This document shows, one piece after another, positions 1 through 13,190 of a stretch of 64,000 bases of DNA. The notes beneath the pieces are model-generated. The model had not been told where the DNA came from. It saw nothing but the letters and a program-made list of their open reading frames with translations, and did not search any database. The position numbers and the translations under genes were made by a program. How positions within the stretch are numbered: position 1 is the stretch's first letter; every line of letters begins with the position of its first letter. Source of the stretch: Rhizophlyctis rosea (lineage: Eukaryota; Chytridiomycota; Chytridiomycetes; Rhizophlyctidales; Rhizophlyctidaceae); contig JADGJC010000164.1 in assembly GCA_027596075.1 (NCBI GenBank), forward strand, positions 1 to 64,000, read 5' to 3'.

Positions 1-3000
1 CCCTGCTGAGGGGTAGATCAGCCCCATCGTCACAACCAAGTGAAAACGCGTCCGACCCTGCAAATTCTGCCATGCAGATATCATTGTCCCCTAACTTTTT
101 TCCACATCCCGGCCAAGCAGTTTATATCAATCACTTGAAAAGCACACTTCCGATCGTGACCAAATGGCTCGCCAGTTTCGTCAGCTTTGGTAGACGATCA
201 GGATGGCCGGCCGAACAACTGGCAAAGCGTTGTGCAAGAGCAGTAGAGTGTACCTAATCAATCTTGGTGCAGTTGGTGCAAGCTTTGATCGATCTAAACA
301 AATCATCCCTTTCATCCTTTTTGAGCTGTTGCTAGCATCGATATCCATCGTGCTCGTCGCCACGCTTGATCATCCTTGATTCTATTTGCTTGTGTGTAGA
401 AACCACTTACAATGCCACGTTCTGTGGAGTCAACTCTGAATCTGTTCAACATCTTCCAGTTCTCCCGACTGCAGAAAGGTCGAATGATTTTGCAGTTTGT
501 GACGTCCCTTTTTTCCTCCTTGGCCTCAACCAAACAGTTCTGACACCTGATGCTCGGAAAAGGTCTATGGAATCGCTTCTAAGCACGGCAGTTCTGATGC
601 CTTGATGCACAATGATATCCACGAATTACTGGCAGTATCATGATATGCTGCAATCAGTAGATTTTGGTAAAAGCATCCACTGGCAGCATCACAGTTTGAC
701 TGGTGAGTAGGCCGCTATTATCGCCAGCCAAGCACTCAAAAGTCTCAAATGTGCCAACCTGCGGTCACCACATTGCAGCCGTGCGCTTCCCATAATTTTT
801 TTCCCAACCCATGGCAAACGTTCCCCAAATCGGACCACTTGAGAAAGTACTCCCGATTGTACTCTCCCAAATCAGCTCGCGATTTCAGTCATCCAATGTG
901 AGTTGCTAAAAGTTTTGTGCAGTCCAGTCCAATAGCTGGCAAGAGCCAGTCTTGATGCAATCATCAACTTCCGATGGCTGATGTAAAATTCCTGAGAGTA
1001 TTTTTTTTCCGCTTGTTTGTTTTCAGCATCCTGCTAGTCCCTACTACTCTTGAGCATCTCGAATCTGTTTGCTTGTGTGCGCGAATTGGCTCACCTCAAC
1101 AGATGCATTGCTGAATCCGTTAATATAATGATGCGATCCATGCAAAGCAGGAGATGGGGCTTCTAGAACCGCTGGCCCGAGGTCCATCTAATCGTCAAAA
1201 TCCTCCTATGAAGGACAGCTGCACACCATCCTGTCACCACAACTCGCAACAAACAAGATTAAACGAGAGTGGATAGTGTCTTTCACAGAAGCAAGAACCG
1301 AACAGTCAAAGTTGGTTGGCCCATTCTTTCCATTCTCACAGCCTTCCTTTTTTCCAATGTGGCAATGTTGCTGGAACTCGGCATGGAGGACTCTCTCAAC
1401 ATGTTGTTCTGATATCTTGATAAGCATTCGAAAGTTTGTTTCGAAAAAGAACAGACATCAACGGCCTTTATAACGGTACAGGTTTTCGTGAGCAACTTGA
1501 GCACCACAAGGAAGAGCGGAGACGGCTGCGCTAGAGGAAGGTTGAGGCCTGCTGATAACACTCGTCTCAATTCAAGACTTTCGTGACGCTTGGAGATCAG
1601 CAGTCGTATGGTGGCATCACGTTATTTCCTGGGGCATGACGCTGGTCAGTTCAAGCGTGATCATGTCGATTATGAGGAATGATGATGCATTCTTTTTCGA
1701 CGTCAAACGAACACGGCCCATTTTTGCACTTGTGATGATCCCTGGTTCGCACATCTCATCCAACCACTACTGTTGTAAGTCCGAGCCTGTCCATTTTTGC
1801 CTCAAAGCGCAACAGTCATTCTTTTGCGTCATGATCATAGTCCATCGCCCCTCAACCTCACGGTTCGCAAAGTTTCTCCCAAGTACCGGACGATACGGTG
1901 GAACATGATCCCAATCACTCCCAAGCATCACGACGACGCTCTTCTCGAAAGCCCGTCCAAGGTCAGATTGATGAACACCTGCCCAATTGACTGACCTTAA
2001 CCCAACTACCATGACGGGTGGTGCTCAGGAAGTGTCTCATGGAATCGTTTTCGTCATCAGCATGGTCCTGTTCAATCTCAATGATGAACATGATAATGCA
2101 GGTTCCGCCATGTCCATATTTTTGCATCAACCCAATGCGATCCTTTTTTCTGCTAACCTCCACCACAGGTTTCCATTCCGAAACACAACACATTCCCTCA
2201 AGGCAAATCGTTAAGGCAAACCGAAACCTGAACGGACCATCATCGTGGTCGCTCTGATAACCCACGTTGAACGTTCCATCTGCGCACACTCCGAAAACGG
2301 AATCCAAAATTGAGGTGTCCTTTCTTGTCATCTCCTTCATCGCACCACACTCAACAAATCGAAATGTTGTTCAATTGGATAAAACTTGAGCAGTGGAGCA
2401 CCACACAACACCCGCATATAAGAGAAGCAGATATGCATTTATTTCAAGAAAGACCTGCTCACATGACGGGGGTTCTCGAACTTGTACGCCAAAGCGCCGC
2501 AGGGGTCGCTTTCACACTTTTCACCCCGTCACTTGAGCGTTGATCCTAGTGACTTGAGCATTCATCTGCCAAGCACGCATGCCTGCCTTTTTTTGCACCA
2601 AACTCGGACCGTCATGTTTTCGGCAAGGCGAAAGGTAAGCCCAGCACGCATGCCTGCCTTTTTTTGCACCAAACTCGGACCGTCATGTTTTCGGCAAGGC
2701 GAAAGGTAAGCCCTCGACCATCACTCTGGCCAGTCAGGAACCCCCTTCATCATGGCCGAGTCGACGATGCACCTCAGCGTACAAGTCCACGCCTTTCGCA
2801 AAGAGATCCTGGTGCATCACCCAAATCCTGGTGCATCATCCTGGTCAGTCTTGAGGATCATGCTGTTTGAGTCAACTCTCATGCTGAGTCAACTCCCAGC
2901 GACCGTTAAAGTCACTTTCTGCACCCGTTTCATCAGAACGCAATTCGACAAGATACCCCCCAAAAGCAACAGAACGTCCCGATCCGGTCCGATGAATACT

Positions 3001-3333
3001 TCTTGAATATGAATTTCAGTCCCACCACCATTATCAATCATAAAGGCACGCAGAAACACACACAAACATATATGGTGAAACAACCATAACAATACTATTT
3101 TTCATCCAGACGAAAAAATTTGCACAAAAGGGGAAACAGGAAAAAACTACAAAGAAAGAAGAAAGAGACGCAATAACTCTACAGGTTGCCCTATCGCTAC
3201 CCTAAACCGTACCCTATCCTACCCGGCCCCGCCTATAATCTATCATGTAAGGGGTAGTATTATGTGGTTTGAAATGTGAAAGGTGATGTGGAATGTATGA
3301 AGGAGTGATGCGGGAGGTACAGGAGAGCCCAGC
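1..3333. other. non-coding region downstream of the glutamine synthetase gene
   Basis: I find no convincing gene here. Open frames are short, overlap on both strands, lack splice-consistent continuation and resemble no family I recognise. The stretch has frequent homopolymer T runs followed by GCA or GCC, as in the other gene deserts of this window, and holds the 71-bp tandem duplication listed separately. The part next to 3334 is the 3' flank of the minus-strand glutamine synthetase gene and probably carries its 3' UTR. Confidence 0.6.
2572..2713. repeat. perfect 71-bp tandem duplication (2 copies)
   Basis: Bases 2572-2642 are repeated without any mismatch at 2643-2713. Each unit begins AGCACGCATGCC, contains a run of seven T followed by GCACCAAACTCGG, and ends AAAGGTAAGCCC. 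The identity of the copies points to a recent duplication, unlike the heavily diverged repeats elsewhere in the window. No coding role is seen. Confidence 0.95.
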
Positions 3334-6074
3334 TTAGAACAAGAGCTCAGTGTACTTGGGGTAGGGCCAAGCCTTGTCGGAGATGTAGTGCTCAAGAGTG
3401 TCGACCTTGACACGGGTAGCCTCCATAGCAACAGTCAACTCGGTGCCAGCAAGGTCAGCAGCCTCGTCACCCTCCAACTTCTCCAACCGGGAGATCAAGT
3501 CGTCCAACTTCTCAGCGGCGGCCTGGAGCTCCTTCGTAACGGCGGTGAGCTTTTGGTAGACACCGATCTCGGGGGAGGTCTCAAAGTCGAGGCCGAGGGC
3601 CTTTTGAGTGGCGAGGAAGTCGGCGAGGTCCTTGCGGTAGGTGAAGGCGGCGGGGAGGACACCTTGGCTGACCATGTTCTTGAGGGTGTTGGCCTCGATG
3701 AGGAGGTCCTTGGCGTACTTCTCCTGGAGGATGTGGTAGCGGGAGTGGACTTCTTCGGCGGACATGATGCCGAGGGATTGGAGGAGGTTGGAGTTGTGGG
3801 GCTCGAGGAGTTGCTTGAAGGCGACGGGGGCGGACTTGATGTTGGGAAGACCGCGGCGGGCAGCCTCCTCAACCCACTCTTGACCATAACCGTTGCCCTC
3901 GAAGCGGATGAGCTTGGAGGCGGCAATGAACTTGCGGACGACGGTGAGGATGTCCTCGATGGAGGGCTCGGGCTTGGATCCCTTCTCGACGATGAGGGCC
4001 TCGGTGACGGCGTTGAGGGAAGCGGCGACGGCAGCGTTGAGGAGGACGACGGGGAGGGAGGGGGATTGCTTGGAACCGACGGCACGGAACTCGAACTTGT
4101 TGCCGGTGAAGGCGAAGGGAGAGGTGCGGTTACGGTCAGTGAGGTCACGGGCGATTTGGGGGAGGGTGGAGACCTTGAGGTCGAGGACGGTACCGCCGAC
4201 CTTGACAGTTTGGAGGTGGGGTTGGGAGAAGTTGCGGACGTCACGGTTCTCCTCAATGGCGTCGAGGACCTCGGTCAAGTGCTCACCAAGGAAAGCAGAG
4301 ACGATACCGGGGGGAGCCTCGTTGGCACCGAGACGGTGCTCGTTGGAGGCGCTGGCAATGGCGGCACGGAGGAGACCACCGTGCTTGTAGACGGCGTCGA
4401 GGGTGGCAACGAGGAAGAGGAGGAAACGGTAGTTGGTCTCGGGCTTGAGGGTGGGGTCCAACAAGTTGTCGCCCTGGTCGGTGGACATGGACCAGTTGCA
4501 GTGCTTGCCGGAACCGTTGACACCGGCGAAGGGCTTCTCGTGGAAGAGAACCTTCAAGTTGTGACGGTGAGCAACTTGGTGGAGAGTCTCCATGGTAAGC
4601 AAGTTGTGGTCAACGGCAACGGAGGCCTCCTCGAAGATGGGGGCCATTTCGAACTGGGCGGGGGCGACCTCGTTGTGACGGGTCTTGATGGGGACACCGA
4701 GCTTGTACAACTCCAACTCAGCCTCAGAGATGGCGGCAAGGACACGGCTGGGCATTTGACCGAAGTAGTGGTCCTCAAGCTGTTGGTGCTTGGGGGGAAC
4801 GGTACCGATCAAAGTGCGGCCGGTGATCTTCAAATCAGGACGGAGGTTGTAGATTCCACGGTCGATCAAGAAGAATTCTTGCTCAGTACCGAGTGTGGCG
4901 TAGACACGCTTGGTCTCACGGTCACCAAGAACCTGGAGGAGGCGAACGGCAGAGTTGGAGAGAACTTCAGAGGAGCGGAGGAGGATGGTCTTCTCGTCAA
5001 GGGCTTCACCGTTGTAGCCGATGAAGACGGAGGGGACGTAGAGGACGGACGTACCGTGGGGGGCGGGGCGGATGAACATGGGGCTGAAATGTCACGTTTA
5101 GTTCCCCAGCCTAACGTGCGTAAAATATACCGAAAACGATCAAGTATCCTATTTCTACATACCTGGTGGTGTCCCAGATGGTGTAACCACGGGCCTCGAA
5201 GGTGGAACGCATACCACCGTTGGGGAAGGAAGACGCATCAGGTTCAGATTGGAGGAGTTGGGAACCAGAGAAAGCGTCAATGGCGTAGGTCTCCTCAATA
5301 CCGCCAGAGAAAACGGTCTTCAAGGTCAAGAAACTGTCGTGCTTCTCGGCAGTGGTGCCAGTTTGGGGCTGGAACCAGTGGGTGAAGTGGGTGGCTCCGC
5401 TATTTTTCAAAACAAAGTTTACAATGAGTTGCGATATTCACCCCCAAAACAGCAACATGATATCTGCGATATGTAGGGCGCAAATAACTCACCGCTCCTG
5501 AGCCCAGACACGGACAGCGTGAGCGACAGCATCGGCGGTGGGACGGTCAAGGGATTGGCGACCCTAAAAATAGCCAATTGTACGTTAATATGCCATCATA
5601 GGAAGAAGTTCGCGAAATACAGCCAATAGTTTCCCAGACTTTCCCACGCCCAAACTCCCACAACTATCAGGCGCCGAGCAGCAAGACTTCAGAGCACGAT
5701 CTCGACACCAAGATCACTCGATCTCACAGCTCCAGACCTCCAAAGTGATCAACCGCCGAAATGCATCGTCGCAAACTGCGTGTCACGTCTAAAGATCCCC
5801 TGCACGCTTTTGACAGGTTTTCCCATCCCCCAATATCATATACGCGCAAAAACCCCCAAAAAACCCCTTTTCTCCCACATACCTTGATTTGTTGGATGAA
5901 GCGGGCGTAGACGGGCTTAGGGAGGGTGGATTGGAGAGTCTTGAGGGTGAAGACGTTTTGCCCATAGATCTCGGAACCGGTAGCGAGACGGTTTCCGGTC
6001 TTGGGCCATTCAACAGAACGGCCAGCACGGGACACGGAGGTCTGGGTAGCGTCGATACGAGCGGATTGAGACAT
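3334..6074 (-). CDS. glnN: type III glutamine synthetase (GlnN-type), 4 exons
   Basis: Ligates ammonia to glutamate with ATP, the main route of ammonium assimilation. Exons by decreasing coordinate: 6074-5883, 5563-5493, 5399-5163, 5083-3334; introns of 319, 93 and 79 bp have GT-AG ends. The sum is 2250 bp, 749 aa, close to the roughly 730 aa of the GSIII family and far longer than the usual eukaryotic GSII (about 360 aa). Diagnostic motifs: [12 protein letters not shown] near residue 232, [10 protein letters not shown] near 303, [12 protein letters not shown] near 353, and [11 protein letters not shown] near 417. A coiled-coil-like C-terminal stretch ends in [14 protein letters not shown] is known from bacteria, Dictyostelium and some algae; its use in a fungus is notable. 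The start is the first ATG of the open first exon ([13 protein letters not shown]). Confidence 0.93.
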
Positions 6075-7780
6075 GATTGTGTGGTATGAGAGACGGAACT
6101 AGACAAGAAGGTATAGAAAGGTATCGATTGTGTAAGAGAGAAGTGACCGTGGGAAAATACACGAGCCACGCAGAGATGAGGGACACGAGGTGTAGAGAAT
6201 CAACGGAGGGGGGTTTGACACTAGGAGTGGGGTATTTGAAGGAATGGGCATACCAATTGTTGGCTGTTGGGGGCAGATCCAGATTGACTCAGAGTGGGAC
6301 TTGGATTGGGTGGGTATGGCGGCACAGACATGGAAGATAAGGAAGGGGTCAACGGCTATTGACTGGAAGGGGATGCTCAACTCTCACCAAAGTCCATTGA
6401 GCAATGGTGCTGCTATGTGCCAGGCCGCCGGCCGGGGCAAAAAAACCTGCGATGGCACAGCAGCAGGCCCAGTTCCCTAGTCAACAAATAACGCGTACCG
6501 AATACCCGTGGCGAGCAGAAGATTCGGTTACGCCCAGGATGGTGTTTGAATCTGGCCGGAACGGGTCGGCCAGATTGGCCAAGATGGTGGAGAGTCACTG
6601 GTGCTTTCGGGGCCGACCCGTGAGTTGGGTACAGTAGCACCATTGGTCTGTGGCACAAATATGCCCAGCCTCGCTCGGTGGCCAACCCTTTAGAGTGTCA
6701 AACTTGATCCCATTCACATGTTCTGGAAGTTCACAGGTGAAAGTTTTCTGTGTATAAACGAACCGAAGATGATCGAAGAAGTGTGGCGGGCCTGATTGGC
6801 GCGGTGATGATTCATGCCTCACCCAATAATCACATGGGGGGAACTGGGGAGTTGCAGATCAAGATTTGGGAAGACGACATTCTCATGAATGAGCAGAGAC
6901 AGGAGAGCGATGCGTGTGAAAGAGCGACTATCCAAATTGTATGGGTGCTCTCAATGGCTTCATTCCCCCCTCATTGAGGTGATCGAACAACTCATCAACG
7001 TGCCGATCGCTGTGGGAATTCCATATTCCAACTATTCCACCATCTTTGTTTACATTCAAAATTAGCTGACGCGCCAAACACACCTGCCTCACCACACAAA
7101 AAAACCACCATCTGTGCAGCAATACCAGTTCAAACCCTCCGAAGCAAGTAGGTGGAATCCTACCATCTCATCACACCATGGACTCAACGACACCTCCGGA
7201 CCTGGAGGGTCCCCATTTTCCAACAACCCCAACCCAACTGCAAAGATAATGTCTCCCACGGGAGATAACAAACGGTCTCCAAATTCACCCCATCTTCTAC
7301 CAGTCACCGCCAAACAGATAGAAAATACTCACCCCTCACACTAGACCCGACAAAACCCGCCCCTCGCTATCGCTTATCGCGTCCCTCTTCGCGTTCACCT
7401 TGTGCAACCTCCGATTACGGCCCCATTGCTCCGCTGTCCCACATCAGAACCCACCATCATTCCACTGTACGACGTTGCTTACCTCCGCTTACGCAACCCG
7501 CCGGGTTATCAAAGTTATCACCGGCGCGCGTCGTGTTCTTCGCCTTTGGAGCTCCAGCCGACAGGAGGAGAGAAGCCTGTGGGCATGACCAACAAAGTTG
7601 AAGGGTGGGAGACTTCAACGGCTGCCCTTTATATAGACTTTGAAAATGTCTCCCAGCGGAGTCAGCGGCTTGCGACGAGGATGCAAGGATCTGTTTGTTA
7701 TTGTCTCCCACGTCCCAACAGAGACAAGTGTCTGGTTGGTTTGGTTTGTCGGTAGCGAGGGAGAGATAATTTTAACCGTT
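6075..7780. other. upstream flank of the glutamine synthetase gene; no gene seen
   Basis: This 1.7-kb stretch holds no frame with recognisable domains. It must contain the promoter of the minus-strand glutamine synthetase gene. No clear TATA box or other core element can be assigned at its start. A TTTATATAGA segment near 7630 faces away from the gene and no transcript can be tied to it. Confidence 0.5.
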
Positions 7781-7784
7781 TAAC

Positions 7785-10700
7785 GGTTCAGGATACCTTT
7801 AAAAGGTTGGAAGTGCCTCGGCAAGCTCGCCAAATATGCATTGAAAGTGCCTCTGTGCCTGCATTGTAGTAGTTTGTAGTCCACCTGCCGGTGCTTTGGA
7901 AACCTTTTTTGTCGAATCACCGCACACACCAGTCGACTTCCATTCATGAGATGTCGCGTGTAATGGAGGAATACGGCTTCAATCTGAATGAGAAGGAGCT
8001 CACATTCTCACATGGCATGGGTTTGTTACCTTATAACAATGGTGCAGGAAGAAGTAGTCCGTCGATGAATGGTTCCTGGACGCAAAAGGTTGCGTTGTGT
8101 GAAGATATCGGTGCTGGACTCAACTGCAGCACGTAAGGTAAACAACCCATTCCCCGTAAATGGACACCTCAACCACCAGCTCGCATACCGGTACGCTCAC
8201 CGTTCTGACCTATCATTGCCCAGTCGGATGATGCTCTTTTTGCACACTAGACAGACCTCTTGACTGATGAGGATTTTCGGTCAGGAGCACTTTCGAGAGA
8301 GTATGTGTTCGGGTCAGGCAAACAAGTGACACACACTGACATAGGCGTGTCAATCGTCGCTATTACTCAAGAGCTCTATGCCTCAATGTCAGGACAATTC
8401 CTATGATTTGTCCGATCTGGCCCCAGGTGTTCGGCCCGCCATATGGGTTAGTGTTGGCATAAGTCCACGGCCAACTCCCACGCCGAAATCAATTCAAATG
8501 CAAGTCAATGAACGATTCAACATCCCGCTTGCAAGATGGAAAAAACACTCTGCTGCTATTGTGTGAAACCGAGAACTAAGACGAAAAGCCATCTCTCTCG
8601 GTCCCATTGCCATTTTCGTAGAGCCCCAACAATCGCCAACATCCATTGTGTAAGGGGTTTGATCACCCTAAATGTCCGGGATAACACTGAAAGGTTGGGA
8701 TTGAGTGGCCACAATGCCGTTTCTCCTGCCCAACTTCATGCCAAGAAGCGCTTCAATCCTCCGTCATGCATATAATGTGGATCTGTAGTTCTTTTTGTTT
8801 TTTGAATCTTTATGACCATATCAGCACTTCAAATTATGAGATGCTGCCCGTAATGGAAGCATACAGCTTGGATTTGGAATGACAAGGAGGTTTATCACTT
8901 CCATCGCAATCTAATGTTGTTGTAACAGCATGATGGTGCAGGAAAGCGGTAATGTCGGTAGTAACAGGAGGCTCCCCACGGAATGGCGGATATGAATGAT
9001 CGTCTGATGCACACAAATTGGAGATGCGATGCAATGCAGCACATTGGGTAACAAAAAGAGCAGCCAGACGTATTTCGAGACGAACATTCGGAGCAAGCAT
9101 CTCTACTATGTCTGTCTGCCCTGACAGACGGCTTCCCATTCTGTTCCAGCAATCATCCTTCATTGAACATAGGGAAAGTCGTAAGATGCGAGGGAATCGA
9201 TAACCCGAAATATGCAGCAAGGTTCGGAGTGCAAGTGCGGCATTGCTGTTTCAGGAATTAGTGACAACCATCGGTCAAGTTCGCTCCTCATGCCAAGAAG
9301 TGCATTGATGATGCACACCTGTTTCATTCGTGTTTTTTTGCACCAATACCTATGGACACACGACAAACATCGAGCTATATACTCAATCATGAGACGATGT
9401 GTATGGCCGGGAAGATATAGTCCTTTGAATGGTCTCAAGATATGAAGGGTTACATTGTGCAAAGACTGAACCATATGCACCCCGTCAGATAAACAAAACA
9501 ATCTACATCTCGCACACCGAATCTGCCGTGCTCATATACCTAGGTAAATTATTCGGTGCAATCCGATTGGTCAGCATAATCGTTCTCACGAGGAGTGAAG
9601 TTCCTTGTTTTTCTCCCACCTGAACATTGTACCATCTGCACCCGTCACATAGGTAAACCTGCACTGTCAACCTTAACAGTGAGTAGCGAGGGATGGATCA
9701 CCTCGCAAGAGCAGGAAAATTTCCAAAAGCTTGGAAGTAGGTACGGCATTGCCGCTTCAGTTGCAACATTTCAGGTCGCTACACTACACGCCACAAAGGA
9801 AGTGCTTTGACGAAAGTACTTACGAATCTCGACAAAGTCCAGTAACTCCTTTTTTCCCACCATCGTAAAGCACGTAAAGCACATCATTCCATTCTGAATC
9901 ATCGGTTGCGTTGATGGGAGCATTGTCAGCCTTGATTTGTATGACCAAGCGATCCATCATAATGTTGTTGTAACAGCAGTCGAGTGTGCGAAAAGCAGTA
10001 TTCCGGATGGACGGATCCAAATTGCTGCCTTGTTTGATGTCCGGCATTCGACATGCGGTATTTGGTTGTAAGCTTTATCAACAAAGCATTCCCAGACCTC
10101 ATGTCCGTCGTCATGAGAGACTGTATAATGCTGGCCCCTTGATGTTTTTTTTATATCTTCAATCCCTCTTATGCTACGTCGACTTCCTACCACAAAAGAC
10201 ACGACTCACATTCGTCGTCCTGTCAGATATTCCCGCACCGATTCACTGCATGAGTTATCTCTAAAAGATTCCTGGTAATTCAACAGTAAAGGTTGGACGT
10301 GAGGAACGCTAAGGAAGTGCCCGCATTGCTCACTTTAGCGGCACATCGTTCGGCACCAACATACAAGTCGGAACTTCTTCCTTTTTTGAATCTCTTTGAC
10401 ATGTTCGCACTAGTCTACTTCCACCTTGAGATCATCTACAACATAGACGTACTGCTTGAATTCAAATGACAAGAAGTCACGTCGCAGTGGTGCTGCAAAG
10501 GGCAGCTCGAGTAAATTAGGTGACAGCAACCCGTGAATGGTGAATGGTGCCTGGTTGCATCCATGTCTCCCTTGAAGGATTATACAACCACCACAGCACG
10601 TCTCATGCACAAGTCATTGTGAACGAACACACGTTCGCGATGACATGATTTTCCGCCTCTATTTTCAGCGACTTCTTCTTCTTCAATCCTGAACGCCAAT

Positions 10701-13190
10701 CAACTTCCAATCATGAAACACTGAGTGTAATGGCAGTACGCAACTTTGATTGTCTGAGAAAGGGAGTGCACATCGCAGTGTGTTTGCAATCTCAAAGGTA
10801 GGAAGCTGCTCATAGTTGAATGAGTCTCTAATGCCATGAGCATTTAGAAATACCAGATCTGCCGCACTCAGATGACGTATCGTTGGGCAGTTCCTCAATC
10901 AAATCCAACGAGAATGTTCTTTTTTGTCATACAATCGAACATTCTACCCGTATCCGACTGACTGTGCCAAATTTCTTCGCCCAAACAAACTCACACTTCT
11001 GACATCACGCGCACTGTTCGACCACCTCGTCCGCGCGAACCAAACCTGCATACCCGTCATGCTTTTTGAAAGTTTCCATCGCGTTTAGCGTAAGACTAGC
11101 ACTTGAAACGTACGGCGTTGCTCTCCAGCATGAACGACATAAATGATCAGTCCAGTCATCCAAACCACATCCACGAAGCGTTTCGAATCGCCCCCATTCT
11201 AACATTCTAACTTTTTGATTGCTTGCATCCACAATTCACCTTGCCTGTGATGAAAGCATACAGCCTGCATTTGCATGAGCCAGGCTGTCCATCATGGAGT
11301 GATATGCCCCCATCAACACTACAGAGTCTACAGAGTCAAACCTGACGTGACTTCACGTGAAGAAGCACATTTGAATTCCTGCATAGCACATCAGCTCGAC
11401 CCCATTTTTTTTGGCTTCAATCACGATCACCAAGCCAACTTCTGTATCTTGAGATGTTTCCTGTCATGGGAGTAATGGAAGCTTGCAGCTTGCATTTGAA
11501 TGAGCAGGACAGATGTAACATCTCATTAGTGGTGAAGGAAGCAGTATCTAACAACAAACCATAGATACGAACCGGTCGCCTTGTCGGCCGCTTTTTGGAG
11601 ACAAACTGGACGATGTACAATCGCAGCACCTTAGGTAAACAAGAAATCATGTCAATTAACATTGGGAACACCATGTCTATCTTCTTCAGTAGACCAGACC
11701 TTTGGTTTCCGAAATCCGGCGCTGACGAAGTGTTTTTTTTCACTCTTGGACTTTGAACCAATCCGACTTCCCACAACGACCCGTGGCGCAATCAAGGCAC
11801 GTTCATCGCCCTTGCCGAAACTCATCGAAACGCCGTGTGCATAAGGGACGTGAAGAAAAAAGGTGTGATCGGTTTCTGCAATGGCCTTGAAAACGTTGAA
11901 GTGTGTTCCACCGCCCGGCCGGTCAAAAGCCATCCAAGAAGCCATTGCGCCATCTTACCAATCTAACAGCGGCAGGAGTGAGGCCAGCACTCAAATTGAA
12001 AGACTGGGTGCCCACTCGTGCAGGTCACCTCCAAAGATGCCAGTAATCTTCCATCTTCAGAAATGGGTGACAGCCGGCGCAGAAAAAAGACACAACATAG
12101 CCGAGGAAACATATTGCCGATCAGGAAGTTTGGTCATCTGGTAATTTGTTCTGACTGAGTTCACGTGCTAAGATCATGCTTCACCAATCTGCACGTCGAC
12201 CCTTTCCTCAATCATAAACATTGTCCCATATCGAAACCCACAAACGAATGTTCCACTTTGATCATTGAACGATTCACGTGCATGGAACATGGAAAAACGA
12301 AAACTCCATGCCCACCATGTTTTGACTGTGAATAGCATTTACCAGGTCGCACCTCATCAAAGAGCACAATTCATCACTTCAATTCAACAGGGACGTAAGA
12401 ATGACGAGAGTCAGAACCGACCACCAGATGTCGTGAATAACTTCAACCCACTGAACGTCCAAAAAAGACAGACTTCGGTGAGGGTTGTATTCGCCAATCT
12501 GGAAGATGTGGGTTCCTTCGCGGCCAAGGCTCGTCGTGCTGACTGAGGTTTTGCTTGTCAGCCATGATCAGAAGAAATTGAAACGGTTACGAACATCCAT
12601 TCGCAAAGATGCTGGGCCGTACTCAGCAAAAGTGGCTTGGGTTAATAGGTATTCGGCACACAGGAATGCGAGAACAAAAAAGGTAAGATCACGGATTGTA
12701 CAATCAGGAAGTCCAGTCGTTCCCCTGACCATTGCCCGTTTTACGGACAGTGTTAAACGTCATCAGTCAAACCATCAAAGACACTTTTAAAAGAGTCTAT
12801 TGTACAGCCTGTCTAGTCGTTCTGTACCGCGCAATGCGTTGCCATTAAGGGCAATCAGACCTGGTTTGATATATTCAGCATTGCACCGTCATCAAGACAA
12901 CCCCCCCCCAAACAAACAGAAATCCACATGCAAGCTATCCGAACGAGTCATAATGCATACAACATGGAAACAAACCAAATGCACCTTTTATTTTAACTGG
13001 AGAAACTACGCCCACATAACCCCATCTTTCAATCTTTGAAAGTTTCAATCCTACTATCGTGTCCATATGCCCCAACACCACTAACATCCATCATGCCCGG
13101 GCTTGATAACCCAAAATGTCCAGGATAACTTTATGAAGGTTGGAGTGCCGTAATGCCGTTTGAGCACCCAACCATCAAATGACGTTCAAC
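7785..13190 (+). repeat. repeat family T (about five diverged copies)
   Basis: The theme is CCNAAATGTCCAGGATAAC, then AAAGGTTGGAGTGC, then GCAATGCCGTTT and, in two copies, CATGCCAAGAAG followed by TGCATTGATG or CGCTTCAATC. Approximate positions: 7785-7835, 8665-8770, 9190-9310, 10262-10330 and 13105-13190. The copy near 7785 is short and marks the left edge of the desert. Confidence 0.5.

Noticed and set aside
1963..2340. 125-codon minus-strand frame in the first non-coding region
   Set aside because: Overlapped by several plus-strand frames of similar length, with no domain and no supporting neighbouring exon.
3388..5385. 665-codon plus-strand open frame over the glutamine synthetase gene
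   Set aside because: It is the antisense shadow of exon 4 and gives a Gly/Glu/Leu/Val-rich artificial protein. The minus strand encodes an unmistakable GSIII.
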